Assembly (NCBI RefSeq): GCF_001545035.1
Contig: NZ_FCOJ02000009.1
Location: 1 to 64,000 of the forward strand
From: Caballeronia glebae
GTDB lineage: Bacteria; Pseudomonadota; Gammaproteobacteria; Burkholderiales; Burkholderiaceae
Reading direction: 5' to 3'
Length of the DNA: 64,000 nucleotides
The translations under genes and the position numbers were made by a program. Positions 27,089-35,983 of this stretch are shown piece after piece. The notes below the pieces were generated by a model. The model was given only the letters and a program-made list of their open reading frames with translations, was not told where the DNA came from and searched no databases. Every line of letters starts with the position of its first letter. Positions within the stretch are counted from its first letter, which is position 1.

Positions 27089-28246
27089 ATGAACAAACGT
27101 ATCAGGCTCGGCATGGTGGGTGGCGGCGAGGGCGCGTTCATCGGCGCGGTCCATCGGATAGCGGCACGGCTCGACGATGGCTATGAACTAGTCGCAGGTG
27201 CGTTCTCATCGGATGCTGTGCGCTCCCGTGCATCGGGCGCGATGTTGGGCATCGACGCTTTACGTACCTACGCGAGCTGGCAGGCAATGCTCGACGCCGA
27301 ACGTAATCGCAGCGATGGCATCGACGCTGTTGCGATCGTCACGCCGAATCATCTTCATGCACGTATCGCGCGCGATTGTCTGGAAGCGGGTCTGCACGTG
27401 CTTTGCGACAAGCCTCTTGCTGCAACCCTCGACGAAACCGTCGAACTTGCGCGTCTCGCACGTGCATCGGACCGGCTTTTCTGCGTGACGTACACATACT
27501 GCGGCTACCCGCTCGTGCGTCATGCGCGCGACATGGTCGCGGCGGGTGCGCTCGGAGAGATTCACTCGATCCAGGTCCGATATGCGCAGGACTGGCTAAG
27601 CGAGCCGCTCGAAGCAAGCGGCCATCGCCAGGCCGCGTGGCGCAGCGACCCGGCACAGGCGGGCGAGGGCGGATGCATCGCGGATATCGGAACGCACGCC
27701 TATCACCTCGCACGTTTCGTCTCGGGACTTAATGCGCAGGCGCTACTAGCGGATCTCGCGCACGTCGTGCCGGGTCGTCGTCTCGACGACAACGCGCACG
27801 TGCTGCTGCGCTATGCGAACGGCGCACGCGGCATGTTGTGGGCGAGCCAGACTGCGCCCGGCAACGCGAACAATCTCCAACTGGCCGTCTATGGATCGAG
27901 GGGCGGCCTCACGTGGCGTCAGGAGGAGCCCGACGAGCTCTGGTTCGCACCGCTCGGCAAGAGTATGCGGCTGATTCGACGTGGCGCGCCGGAATTAAGC
28001 GCTTCGGCGACGACCGGAACGCGTGTTCCGATGGGACATCCTGAAGGCTATCTCGAAGCCTTCGCCAATCTCTACCGCGACTTTGCCGTGGCGATTCACG
28101 CTCAGCGCGCTGAATGCGGAAAAGACATGCCAGCCTTTCCAAACATCGACGATGGCCTCGACGGCATGCGCTTCGTTCATACCGCTCTTGCGTCGTCGCG
28201 TGCGGGCGGCGTGTGGTTGTCGTTGAGCGACGCAGCGTCGCACTAA
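27089..28246 (+). CDS. Gfo/Idh/MocA family oxidoreductase
   Basis: The 385-residue enzyme has an N-terminal nucleotide loop MVGGGEGAFIGAVHR, the family DKP motif (CDKPLAATLDE, residues 107-109) and the conserved DxxxH (D199, H203 in ADIGTHAYHL). The family oxidises or reduces sugar hydroxyls with NAD(P). In gut puerarin metabolism the 3''-oxidation preceding C-deglycosylation is carried out by a protein of this family (DgpA). This one could do that, or could reduce the keto-sugar afterwards. It lies 31 bases after the isomerase gene. Confidence 0.82.
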   Translation: MNKRIRLGMVGGGEGAFIGAVHRIAARLDDGYELVAGAFSSDAVRSRASGAMLGIDALRTYASWQAMLDAERNRSDGIDAVAIVTPNHLHARIARDCLEAGLHVLCDKPLAATLDETVELARLARASDRLFCVTYTYCGYPLVRHARDMVAAGALGEIHSIQVRYAQDWLSEPLEASGHRQAAWRSDPAQAGEGGCIADIGTHAYHLARFVSGLNAQALLADLAHVVPGRRLDDNAHVLLRYANGARGMLWASQTAPGNANNLQLAVYGSRGGLTWRQEEPDELWFAPLGKSMRLIRRGAPELSASATTGTRVPMGHPEGYLEAFANLYRDFAVAIHAQRAECGKDMPAFPNIDDGLDGMRFVHTALASSRAGGVWLSLSDAASH

Positions 28247-28273
28247 ACCATTTTTCATTGGCCTTTTGCAAAC

Positions 28274-29437
28274 ATGTTCAGATACTTTCCGACCAACTAC
28301 GGCTGGAATCTCGCGGTCGATCTCGCGCTCGAAATGGGCGGACGCATCGGCGAAATAGAAGTAATGTGCGCGCCGCTGATCGAGGCATCGAAGCAGCCGG
28401 ACGCAACGGGAACGGCTGACTTCCGCGAAGCATGGTCGCGTATGGCGGAACAGTTGTGCGAGCTCGCCGCCGAAGACGAAGCACACGGCCGGCCTATTTC
28501 GGCCGGCGACAAATACAACCGCGCTGCCATTTATCTGCTGACCTGCGAGCGCCTGCAAGCGCACGGCGCGGCGGGCCGCGTCGAGCTCTACCGGCGCTTT
28601 CTTGCTGTGTTCGCGCGCGGCATCGCGCTGAGCGGAGAAAACTGCGAGCGCGTGGCGATTCCGTACGACGGCACGCACCTGTCAGCGCTCTACGTGCGCG
28701 CACAGGGCGTTGAGGGCCGCGCACCGATCCTGGTGCAAGTCAACGGGCTCGATTCGACCAAGGAACTGAAGTATCGAGTGGGCCTGCCGCAGTGGCTTGC
28801 GCGGCGCGGCGTGTCGTCGCTCGTCGTCGATCAGCCGGGCAGCGGCGAAGCACTGCGTCTACAAGGGCTTCACGCGCGCTATGACAGCGAGCACTGGGCC
28901 AGCGTGATCGTAGACTGGCTCGAACAGCGAAACGATGTGGACGCTACTCGAATCGGTCTCGAAGGCGTGTCCCTGGGCGGATATTTCTGCCCACGGGCGG
29001 TGGCGTTCGAGCCGCGTTACGCGTGCGGCGTCGTATGGGGTGCAAATCATGACTGGCGCGATGTGCAAAAAAGGCGTCTTCAGCGCGAGGGCGATTTCCC
29101 GGTGCCGCATTACTGGGAGCACGTGCGCTGGGTATGGGGGGCCGCCGATATGGACGCCTTCCTTGAGATCGCCGAACGCGTGCATCTCGATGGCGTGCTC
29201 GATCGCGTGAAGGTGCCGTTTCTGGTGACGCACGGCGAACAGGATTCGCAGATTCCTTTGCATTGGGCGCAACGCACATACGAGCAGCTAGTTAATAGCC
29301 CGCGACGCGAACTCAAAATTTTTACCGAGCGCGAGGGCGGGGTGCAGCACAGTAGCTTTGATAACTCCGCGAACGCGGGCGCATATATCGCTGACTGGGT
29401 CGCACAGACGCTGGGCGGCAAGTCGGCCATCGTTTGA
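28274..29437 (+). CDS. Alpha/beta hydrolase, C-C-bond hydrolase type
   Basis: The 387-residue protein has a helical N-terminal half of about 140 residues and a C-terminal alpha/beta-hydrolase domain. The catalytic triad is S233 (GVSLGG), D324 (HGEQDSQIP) and H359 (GGVQHSSF). This layout resembles 2,6-dihydroxypseudooxynicotine hydrolase and FrsA-like enzymes; the former splits a bond between an aromatic ring and a side-chain carbonyl. In this locus it could cleave an acyl side chain from a phenolic aglycone. That reaction is inferred, not shown. Confidence 0.75.
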   Translation: MFRYFPTNYGWNLAVDLALEMGGRIGEIEVMCAPLIEASKQPDATGTADFREAWSRMAEQLCELAAEDEAHGRPISAGDKYNRAAIYLLTCERLQAHGAAGRVELYRRFLAVFARGIALSGENCERVAIPYDGTHLSALYVRAQGVEGRAPILVQVNGLDSTKELKYRVGLPQWLARRGVSSLVVDQPGSGEALRLQGLHARYDSEHWASVIVDWLEQRNDVDATRIGLEGVSLGGYFCPRAVAFEPRYACGVVWGANHDWRDVQKRRLQREGDFPVPHYWEHVRWVWGAADMDAFLEIAERVHLDGVLDRVKVPFLVTHGEQDSQIPLHWAQRTYEQLVNSPRRELKIFTEREGGVQHSSFDNSANAGAYIADWVAQTLGGKSAIV

Positions 29438-29469
29438 TGTCACTCAAGAAAAGCAAAAGGATTCAGGAT

Positions 29470-30420
29470 ATGAACATCATCGGACCGGACGCACTTGTTT
29501 TCGGGGTGGATGACGTCCCCGCGTGCGCGCAATACCTGACCGACTACGGCCTCGCGCCCTTCGACGTGACGCAAGAGGGCGGCCGCTTCGAAGCGCTGGA
29601 CGGAACAGCCATCGTGATCCACCAAAAGGACGACGCGAGGCTGCCGCCAGAGATGGGCACTGCGAGCCTGTTGCGCGAGACTGTCTACGGTGTGGCCGAT
29701 CAGGCGACGCTGGATGCCATCGCGGGCGAACTCGGCAAGGATCGCGAAGTGCAGCAGCGAGCGGACGGCTCGCTTGCGAGCGTCGACAATATGGGATTTG
29801 CGCTCGCGTTTCAAATCACCGTGCGCAAGCGGCTCGATCTCAGAGCTGAGACAAGCAATGCACCCGGCGCGGCGCAGACGCGCGGCGTGAACGTGCCGGG
29901 CGTGAACCCGGATAGGTCCGTGCAGCCGCGCTCGCTGTCACACGTCGTGTACTTCGTGCCGGACGCGGCGGCGGCGGAAGCGTTCTATGTCGAGCGTCTC
30001 GGTTTCGTGTGCTCAGACCGCTTCACCGATGTTGGCCCGTTCCTGCGCCCAGCAGGCACGGCCGATCACCACACGCTGTTCCTAATCCAGACGCCGCCAT
30101 TCATGAAAGGATGCGAGCACTTCACGTTCCATCTAGGCGGCCCGACCGAACTGCTTCAAGCGGGCACGCGTTTCGTCGAGAAGGGCTACCAGTCGTTCTG
30201 GGGACCGGGCCGTCATCGCTTCGGATCGAACTGGTTTTGGTACTTCAACAGTCCGCTCGGCTGTCACGTCGAGTACGACGCGGACATGGACCTGCACGAC
30301 GACCAATGGGTCGCACGCGCCGCGCCGATGAGCGCGGACGCATCGCAGCTGTTCTTGTTCCAGCATCGGGAGAAATGGGCGCCGGGCAGTCCGCCGCCGA
30401 AGGTCGTCGGTTCATGCTGA
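29470..30420 (+). CDS. VOC family protein, two-domain extradiol-dioxygenase-like
   Basis: The 316-residue protein has two VOC modules. The C-terminal one carries a plausible 2-His-1-Glu iron site: H in SLSHVVYFVPD, H in ADHHTLFLI and E in CHVEYDADMD. Such proteins include catechol-type extradiol dioxygenases and 4-hydroxyphenylpyruvate-type enzymes. ATG 29470 follows an AGGA-containing stretch; ATG 29437 is an alternative that overlaps the hydrolase stop. Context with a flavin monooxygenase and a Rieske ferredoxin favours ring cleavage of a hydroxylated aromatic. Confidence 0.75.
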   Translation: MNIIGPDALVFGVDDVPACAQYLTDYGLAPFDVTQEGGRFEALDGTAIVIHQKDDARLPPEMGTASLLRETVYGVADQATLDAIAGELGKDREVQQRADGSLASVDNMGFALAFQITVRKRLDLRAETSNAPGAAQTRGVNVPGVNPDRSVQPRSLSHVVYFVPDAAAAEAFYVERLGFVCSDRFTDVGPFLRPAGTADHHTLFLIQTPPFMKGCEHFTFHLGGPTELLQAGTRFVEKGYQSFWGPGRHRFGSNWFWYFNSPLGCHVEYDADMDLHDDQWVARAAPMSADASQLFLFQHREKWAPGSPPPKVVGSC

Positions 30421-30797
30421 GCCGCGAGTGCGCGGCTGCACTACGACTGTGCCGATTCGTTGAACTGTCGCCCGGCGAGGCGCGAGGCTTCGACCCCGAT
30501 ATGAGCGGGCGCGACCGGTTGTTTGTCGTTCGACGGGGTGAGCGCGTCGATGCGTGGCTCAACGCGTGCCCGCACTATGCACTGGCCGATGCGGTTCCGC
30601 TCGCATGGCGCAGGAACGGCTATATGAGCGCTGATGGACGGCACATCGTCTGTGCGGGGCACGGCGCGTTATTCGAACCGGACAACGGCCAGTGCATCCA
30701 GGGCCCGTGCGTCGGCGAGCAACTTCAACGCGTGCCGCTGACGCTCACCGAGACAGGTGAGCTGTGGGTATCCAACGAAAACTTCTCTGGAGTATGA
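30414..30797 (+). CDS. Rieske [2Fe-2S] ferredoxin-type protein
   Basis: The 127-residue protein has the Rieske pair C52-x-H54 (NACPHYAL) and C80-x2-H83 (VCAGHGALFE), with 25 residues between. ATG 30414 overlaps the VOC gene's stop, whereas the longer frame from 30009 is a shadow of that gene. It probably passes electrons to an oxygenase. The partner is unclear because no Rieske oxygenase alpha subunit is present; the neighbouring flavin enzyme or VOC dioxygenase (reactivation of oxidised iron) are candidates. Confidence 0.82.
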   Translation: MLSRECAAALRLCRFVELSPGEARGFDPDMSGRDRLFVVRRGERVDAWLNACPHYALADAVPLAWRRNGYMSADGRHIVCAGHGALFEPDNGQCIQGPCVGEQLQRVPLTLTETGELWVSNENFSGV

Positions 30798-31942
30798 ACT
30801 TGCCTGAAGGAATCTCTCATGTGCTCGTCGTGGGTGGCGGCTTTTCTGGCATGTCGGCGGCGCTCGAGTTCAGCAAGCGCGGCGTTGCGGTGGATCTCGT
30901 TGAGATCGATCCGGGCTGGCGCTCGTATGGCGCGGGCATCAGCCTCGGCGGCGCAACGCTACGCGCGTTTCGCACGCTCGGCGTGCTGGATGCGTTCCTT
31001 GCCACCGGCTATGCGGCCGACGGCGTGAACGTGTTTCGCGCTGACGGTGCGCCGATCGGCGCGCTACCGACGCCGCGAATTGCGGGCGAGGACGTGCCGG
31101 GCGGCGGCGCGATCATGCGGCCCGCGCTTGCGGCGATCCTCGCGCAGGCGACTCGCGCGAGCGGCACGCATGTGCGGCTTGGCTGCACAGTCGATTCGTG
31201 GACGGAAGACGCGCAAGGCATCGAGGTTTCGTTCAGCGACGGCACGACGTCGCGCTACGACCTCTTGGTCGGTGCAGACGGACTCTACTCGACGATGCGC
31301 TCACGCACGTTTCCGAATGCACCGAAGCCTGCATACAGCGGACAGGGCGTGTGGCGTGCCTTGTTCGAGCGTCCGGCGGAGATCGCAACGGCGTCGATGT
31401 GGGTCGGAGAGGGCCTGAAAGTCGGTGTCAATCCCGTCTCCCAGCGTTTGATGTATCTGTTTCTGACCGAGAACCGTCCGTCGAACGATCACGTCGACCC
31501 CGAAAACTTTGTTGCTGAGCTGCGCGATTTACTCGGCGCGTTTGGTGCAGCCGAAGTGAAGGCGCTGCGCGACCGGCTCGGCGAGCATTCGCAGATCGTG
31601 TACCGGCCGCTCGAGAGTCTGCTGATGCCGCGCCCCTGGTATGCGGGCCGCGTCGTCCTGATCGGCGATGCGACGCACGCGACGACGCCGCATATGGCGT
31701 CGGGTGCCTGTATCGGCATAGAAGACGCGATCGTGCTCGCAGAGGAATGCACTCGCGAAGATGCACGAACGCTTGCTTTAGCCGACAGGCTCGCGCGCTT
31801 CGATGCGCGCCGCTGGGAGCGATGCCGCATGGTCGTCGAGAACTCAAGACGGCTGGGGCAGATCGAGATCGAAGGGGGCGATCACATGGAACACGCACGC
31901 ATCATGCGCGAAACGCTGCTAGCGCTTGCCGCGCCCGTCTGA
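30794..31942 (+). CDS. FAD-dependent aromatic monooxygenase (UbiH/p-hydroxybenzoate hydroxylase class)
   Basis: The 382-residue class A flavoprotein monooxygenase has the dinucleotide loop VVGGGFSGMSAA (residues 12-23), the DG-type motif LVGADGLYSTMR, and the second FAD motif GRVVLIGDATHATTPHMASG. Its ATG overlaps the stop of the ferredoxin gene. Members hydroxylate phenols, dihydroxypyridines or salicylate-like rings with NAD(P)H and oxygen. It would prepare the aglycone or its fragment for ring cleavage. Confidence 0.85.
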   Translation: MNLPEGISHVLVVGGGFSGMSAALEFSKRGVAVDLVEIDPGWRSYGAGISLGGATLRAFRTLGVLDAFLATGYAADGVNVFRADGAPIGALPTPRIAGEDVPGGGAIMRPALAAILAQATRASGTHVRLGCTVDSWTEDAQGIEVSFSDGTTSRYDLLVGADGLYSTMRSRTFPNAPKPAYSGQGVWRALFERPAEIATASMWVGEGLKVGVNPVSQRLMYLFLTENRPSNDHVDPENFVAELRDLLGAFGAAEVKALRDRLGEHSQIVYRPLESLLMPRPWYAGRVVLIGDATHATTPHMASGACIGIEDAIVLAEECTREDARTLALADRLARFDARRWERCRMVVENSRRLGQIEIEGGDHMEHARIMRETLLALAAPV

Positions 31943-31970
31943 GCACCGGGTTCTGATTGAGGAGACAGCT

Positions 31971-32981
31971 ATGAAATTGAAGCTCGCGACGCTGGATGAC
32001 GGGAGTGCAGACGGTTCGTTGGTGGTGGTGTCGACGGACGGAACGCGTGCGGCGGCGGCGGTGAGAGTGGCGCCAACCCTTCTGTATGCGCTGGAGCATT
32101 GGGAGCAGGTTGCGCATCGACTCGAAAAAATTGGCGAAGCCTTAGACGCCCATCGGGCGTCTGAGGGCTTCGCGTTCGATCCGACGCGTGCGCGCGCGCC
32201 CCTGCCGCGCACGTTTCAGTGGTGCGATGCGTCGGCGTTTCTTTCCCATGGCGAATTAATGGAGCGAGCGTTCAACATGCAGCCGGTGCCCGATGTCCGC
32301 GAGGTGCCGTTAATGTACCAAGGCGCATCGGATTTTTTTCTCGGACCGTGCGATGACGTGCCGCTGCCTGACGAGTCACACCAGATCGACTTCGAAGGCG
32401 AGTTCGGCGTGATCGTCGGCGCGACGCCGATGGGCGTGTCGGCGCGCGATGCGCTCGGCTTCATTCGACTCGTCGTCCAACTCAACGACTGGAGTCTGCG
32501 GGCATTTGGCCCGCGCGAAATGAAGAGCGGCTTCGGCTTCTTGCAGGCAAAGCCGTCGACGAGCTTCGCGCCGTTTGCGGTGACGCCCGCCGCGCTCGGC
32601 GACGCATGGCAAGACGGCCGTGTGTGTATGCGCCTGTATGTGGAACGCGATGGGACCTGGTTTGGCGAGCCCGATGCTCGCGAAATGCACTTCGACTTCG
32701 GTCAGCTGATCGCGCACGCTGCGCGAACGCGGTCGCTGTCCGCCGGGACCGTGGTGGGTTCAGGCACCGTGTCGAATGCAGACGCACGACGGGGCTCGGC
32801 CTGCATCGCTGAGTGTCGGATGATCGAGCTGATCGAGCGAGGCAACGTGCAGACATCATTCATGCGCTTTGGAGAACGAGTGCGCATGCAGGCACGTATC
32901 GACGGCGGCGATGCCGCGCCATTCGGCGCAATCGATCAACGCGTGGTGCGGGCGTCTGCGCCAGAACGCACTGCGATGTGA
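31971..32981 (+). CDS. Fumarylacetoacetate hydrolase family protein
   Basis: The 336-residue protein has the FAH fold marks: metal site QIDFEGEFGVIVG, QLNDWSLRAFGPRE, KPSTSFAPFAVTP and VGSGTVSNADARRG. The family hydrolyses acylpyruvates or decarboxylates/hydrates dienoates in aromatic degradation. ATG 31971 follows GGAGACAG; the longer frame from 31926 overlaps the previous gene. It lies 28 bases after the monooxygenase gene and probably acts after ring opening. Confidence 0.85.
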   Translation: MKLKLATLDDGSADGSLVVVSTDGTRAAAAVRVAPTLLYALEHWEQVAHRLEKIGEALDAHRASEGFAFDPTRARAPLPRTFQWCDASAFLSHGELMERAFNMQPVPDVREVPLMYQGASDFFLGPCDDVPLPDESHQIDFEGEFGVIVGATPMGVSARDALGFIRLVVQLNDWSLRAFGPREMKSGFGFLQAKPSTSFAPFAVTPAALGDAWQDGRVCMRLYVERDGTWFGEPDAREMHFDFGQLIAHAARTRSLSAGTVVGSGTVSNADARRGSACIAECRMIELIERGNVQTSFMRFGERVRMQARIDGGDAAPFGAIDQRVVRASAPERTAM

Positions 32982-33006
32982 TGCCTGGAGATTCACCTGG
33001 ATTGCT

Positions 33007-33795
33007 ATGAAAACACCGCATACGTTCATCGACTTATCGATCTACCTCGAGAACGACGTTCTCTCCGATCCTCCGCCTCTGGCGCCGAGGATCACATATC
33101 AGCGTCACGCCGATACGGTGCCCGAGTTCGTCGCGATGCTGCCGGGCGTAAAGCCTGAAGACTTTCCGGATGGGGAAGCGGCCGCCGCCGAATGGGTGAC
33201 GCTCACAACGCATTCGGGTACGCATCTGGATGCACCGTATCACTTCCATTCGACGATGGACGCGCAATTCGGCGAGCCGCAGCCGTCGACAACCATCGAT
33301 CAGGTGCCTCTCGAATGGTGCTTTCAACCCGGCGTGAAGCTCGACTTCCGCCAGTTCGCAGATGGCTATGTCGTGACGGCAGCCGATGTCCAAGCGGAAC
33401 TCGAGCGTATCGGCTACGCGCTCGAACCGCTCGACATCGTGCTCGTCAACACGCGCGCAGGTTCGCGCTATGGGTACGGCGACTACGTTAGCGCGGGTTG
33501 CGGCATGGGCTACGAGGCAACGATGTACCTGCTCGAACGCGGTGTACGTCTGACGGGCACTGATGCATGGAGCTGGGACGCGCCGTTCTCATACACCGCG
33601 AAACGGATTGCGGAAACCGGCAACACGGCACTGATCTGGGAAGGGCACAAGGCCGGGCGGGAAATCGGCTACTGCCATCTGGAGAAGTTGCACAACCTTG
33701 AAGCGCTTCCCGACCACGGGTTCACCGTTTCGTGCTTCCCGCATAAGATTCGAGGCGCGTCTGCCGGATGGACTCGCGCCGTGGCGATTCTTTGA
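33007..33795 (+). CDS. Cyclase/kynurenine-formamidase-like family hydrolase
   Basis: The 262-residue protein has the cyclase-family metal motif HSGTHLDAPYHFHST (H-x-G-T-H-x-D-A-P) near residue 78 and an N-terminal FIDLSIYLENDVLSDPP. Family members include KynB and isatin hydrolase, which open amide or lactone rings. ATG 33007 gives the normal length. It probably hydrolyses a lactone, amide or ester intermediate of the aromatic pathway. It ends 22 bases before the GMC oxidoreductase start. Confidence 0.82.
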   Translation: MKTPHTFIDLSIYLENDVLSDPPPLAPRITYQRHADTVPEFVAMLPGVKPEDFPDGEAAAAEWVTLTTHSGTHLDAPYHFHSTMDAQFGEPQPSTTIDQVPLEWCFQPGVKLDFRQFADGYVVTAADVQAELERIGYALEPLDIVLVNTRAGSRYGYGDYVSAGCGMGYEATMYLLERGVRLTGTDAWSWDAPFSYTAKRIAETGNTALIWEGHKAGREIGYCHLEKLHNLEALPDHGFTVSCFPHKIRGASAGWTRAVAIL

Positions 33796-33817
33796 TTACA
33801 GATACATGAGGCTTTTG

Positions 33818-35488
33818 ATGTCCACTGAGCGCAGTGATTTCGATTACATCATCGTAGGCGCGGGATCGTCCGGCAGCGTACTCGCCGACCGCCTGAGCCG
33901 GGATGGTAAAAGCAGCGTGCTGCTGCTGGAAGCGGGCGGCGACAACGAATCGGAACTCGTGCGGATGCCGCGTGCTTTCATGAAGATGTGGGGAAATCCG
34001 GCGTACTTCTGGCAATTTCCGGTCAAGGCGCAGAAGGGGCGTCCCGAGAACGAGACATGGTTCTATGGACGCGGACTCGGCGGTTCCAGTTCGACCAACG
34101 GGACCTGGTATCTTCGCGGCATGCCTGCCGACTACGACGGCTGGTGCGCGTTGGGAATGCGCGAATGGTCATGGGCCGAGGTCGAGCGTTGTTTCAGCGA
34201 GATGGAAAGCTACCGATACCGTAACGCGCATCGTTCACGCGGCCGCAATGGCCCATTGCAGGTGACGCAACTGCCGTTTCGCTCGCGCGTTCTAGGTGCC
34301 GCCCTGCAGGCGGGCAAACAGATGGGCTTGCCCGTGCTCGACGACATAAACACGCCCGGCACGCAAGGCATCGGCTATACGCAGGCGACCGTCGACCGGC
34401 GAGGCCGTCGCGCATCGGCGTATCGGGCGTTCCTCAAGCGGGCCATGCGGCGTAGCAACCTGACCGTCGTTACTGGCGCACTCGCCGAACGCATTCTCTT
34501 TGACGGATTGCGCACAACTGGTGTTACATATCGCGAAAACGGCGAAACGCGCATTGCGCTCGCAAGGCGCGAAGTGATTCTGTCAGCGGGCGTGTTGCAG
34601 AGTCCCAAGTTGTTGCAGATTTCGGGTGTTGGTCCCGCCGATGTCCTCGAGAAAGCAGGCGTGCGCGTGATAAAGGACGTGCCCGCCGTCGGACGCAATC
34701 TTGCCGATCACGTGATGTTCTCGATTTCCTTCCGGATGAAGAACGACTGGGGCGTTAATCGCGAGTTCCACGGTTGGCGCCTTATGAAGCATGTCCTCAA
34801 GTATTACCTCACGCGCAAGGGTTTGATGGCTTACACGTCGCCGGAAATCACTGCGTTGCTATCGATGCGTGCCCAGCCGCATTGGCCCGATGTGCAATTC
34901 GGCATTGGTCCGTTCTCAATGCGTTCGTCGGCGCAAATCAAGGCCGACCCCGGCCGCGGCGCGCTTGAGGACCAACCGGGCCTCACGCTCAACGGCTACT
35001 ATCTGCGGCCGAAAACACGAGGAAGCGTGGCGATCCAGTCTGCCGATATTGCTGATTCTGTGCTGGTCGATGCGAACTGGTGGGGCGATCCCGATGACCG
35101 CAAGGCGCTTGTCGAGATGCTGCGACTCATGCGTGCGTTTGCGGCGCAGCCGGCACTGGCGACGTACATCGTCAAGGAGGTGGTGCCCGGAACGTATTAT
35201 GAGACAGACGACGAGATTGCCGAAGCGCTACAGTGGCTCGTGAGCCCGGGCGTGCACGGAACGGGTACATGCCGGATGGGCGCGCCAGGTGAGGGTGTCG
35301 TTGATTCGCGTTTGCGCGTTCACGGATTAAGCGGGCTGCGTGTTGTCGACTGCTCCGCGATGCCGACACCGCCTTCAGGCAATACGAACGGTCCGGCGAT
35401 GATGTTGGGATATCGCGCCGCTGAATTGATTCTGATGGACCGTGACATGGCGACAGTTGTTGATGAGCGTGATTACGCGGCCGTGTAG
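33818..35488 (+). CDS. GMC-family FAD-dependent oxidoreductase
   Basis: The 556-residue protein has the FAD loop VGAGSSGSVLADRL (residues 13-26), the GMC signature GRGLGGSSSTNGTWYLRG, a catalytic H480 (GVHGTGTCRMG) and N522 (PSGNTNGP). It most resembles choline-dehydrogenase-like alcohol dehydrogenases. C-glycoside 3-oxidases such as CarA are FAD enzymes of this broad superfamily, so this is a candidate for sugar C-3 oxidation before C-C cleavage; oxidation of an aglycone alcohol is the alternative. GAGG precedes ATG 33818. It is the last gene of the operon. Confidence 0.82.
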   Translation: MSTERSDFDYIIVGAGSSGSVLADRLSRDGKSSVLLLEAGGDNESELVRMPRAFMKMWGNPAYFWQFPVKAQKGRPENETWFYGRGLGGSSSTNGTWYLRGMPADYDGWCALGMREWSWAEVERCFSEMESYRYRNAHRSRGRNGPLQVTQLPFRSRVLGAALQAGKQMGLPVLDDINTPGTQGIGYTQATVDRRGRRASAYRAFLKRAMRRSNLTVVTGALAERILFDGLRTTGVTYRENGETRIALARREVILSAGVLQSPKLLQISGVGPADVLEKAGVRVIKDVPAVGRNLADHVMFSISFRMKNDWGVNREFHGWRLMKHVLKYYLTRKGLMAYTSPEITALLSMRAQPHWPDVQFGIGPFSMRSSAQIKADPGRGALEDQPGLTLNGYYLRPKTRGSVAIQSADIADSVLVDANWWGDPDDRKALVEMLRLMRAFAAQPALATYIVKEVVPGTYYETDDEIAEALQWLVSPGVHGTGTCRMGAPGEGVVDSRLRVHGLSGLRVVDCSAMPTPPSGNTNGPAMMLGYRAAELILMDRDMATVVDERDYAAV

Positions 35489-35983
35489 CTCAGAGATTTT
35501 GCCGCAAGCATGTGTGGGCGTGGGGTGTCTTTGATCGATGCAGATTGAGTGACGCTCCATCCCAAAATTAGGCGGAGCATGTGCGGAAAGGCGTGCGGGA
35601 AATCTCGTTGTAGCGGGGTCACCGCGCGCGCGGCTGCGCCAGCAGACGTTCGTGGAGGCGTCGGCGGCTGTTCGGTTTCCCGTGAGACGTCCGCTGGCGA
35701 TGACGCCGAGCGTCTGCTTGCGGATAGCGAGCTTCATCCGCTCACTGTCAATGGCCACCGTTCGAAACCCGGCAGGCCGGACGTCTCTTCTTGAAATGCA
35801 AGAGTCAACCGCTCACCGGGCCCTCTCCGGAGCCCCATCGCCCCTGCAAACATTCGACGAAGCTCCCTCGGGCACCGACCTGACGTTCACCGACGGCAAC
35901 TGCGTCGTGCGCGGAGAACGCTTTCGGTTACCGCTCCGATACACCCTTGACGTATCAAGCGTTCAATCCCGCAGACGAGCGGC
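35489..35983. other. 495-base stretch with no gene I can support
   Basis: It lies between the GMC gene and the converging fusion gene. A minus-strand frame is open from about 35811 through the GMC gene's end, but it has no recognisable motif or ribosome site. No repeat, hairpin with T-run or RNA gene was recognised. Confidence 0.4.

Noticed and set aside
25942-27141. 399-codon minus-strand frame opposite the sugar isomerase
   Set aside because: Shadow frame; the opposite strand has a full set of metal-site residues.
35375-35811. Open minus-strand frame after the GMC gene
   Set aside because: Overlaps the GMC gene's end, no recognisable motif or ribosome site.
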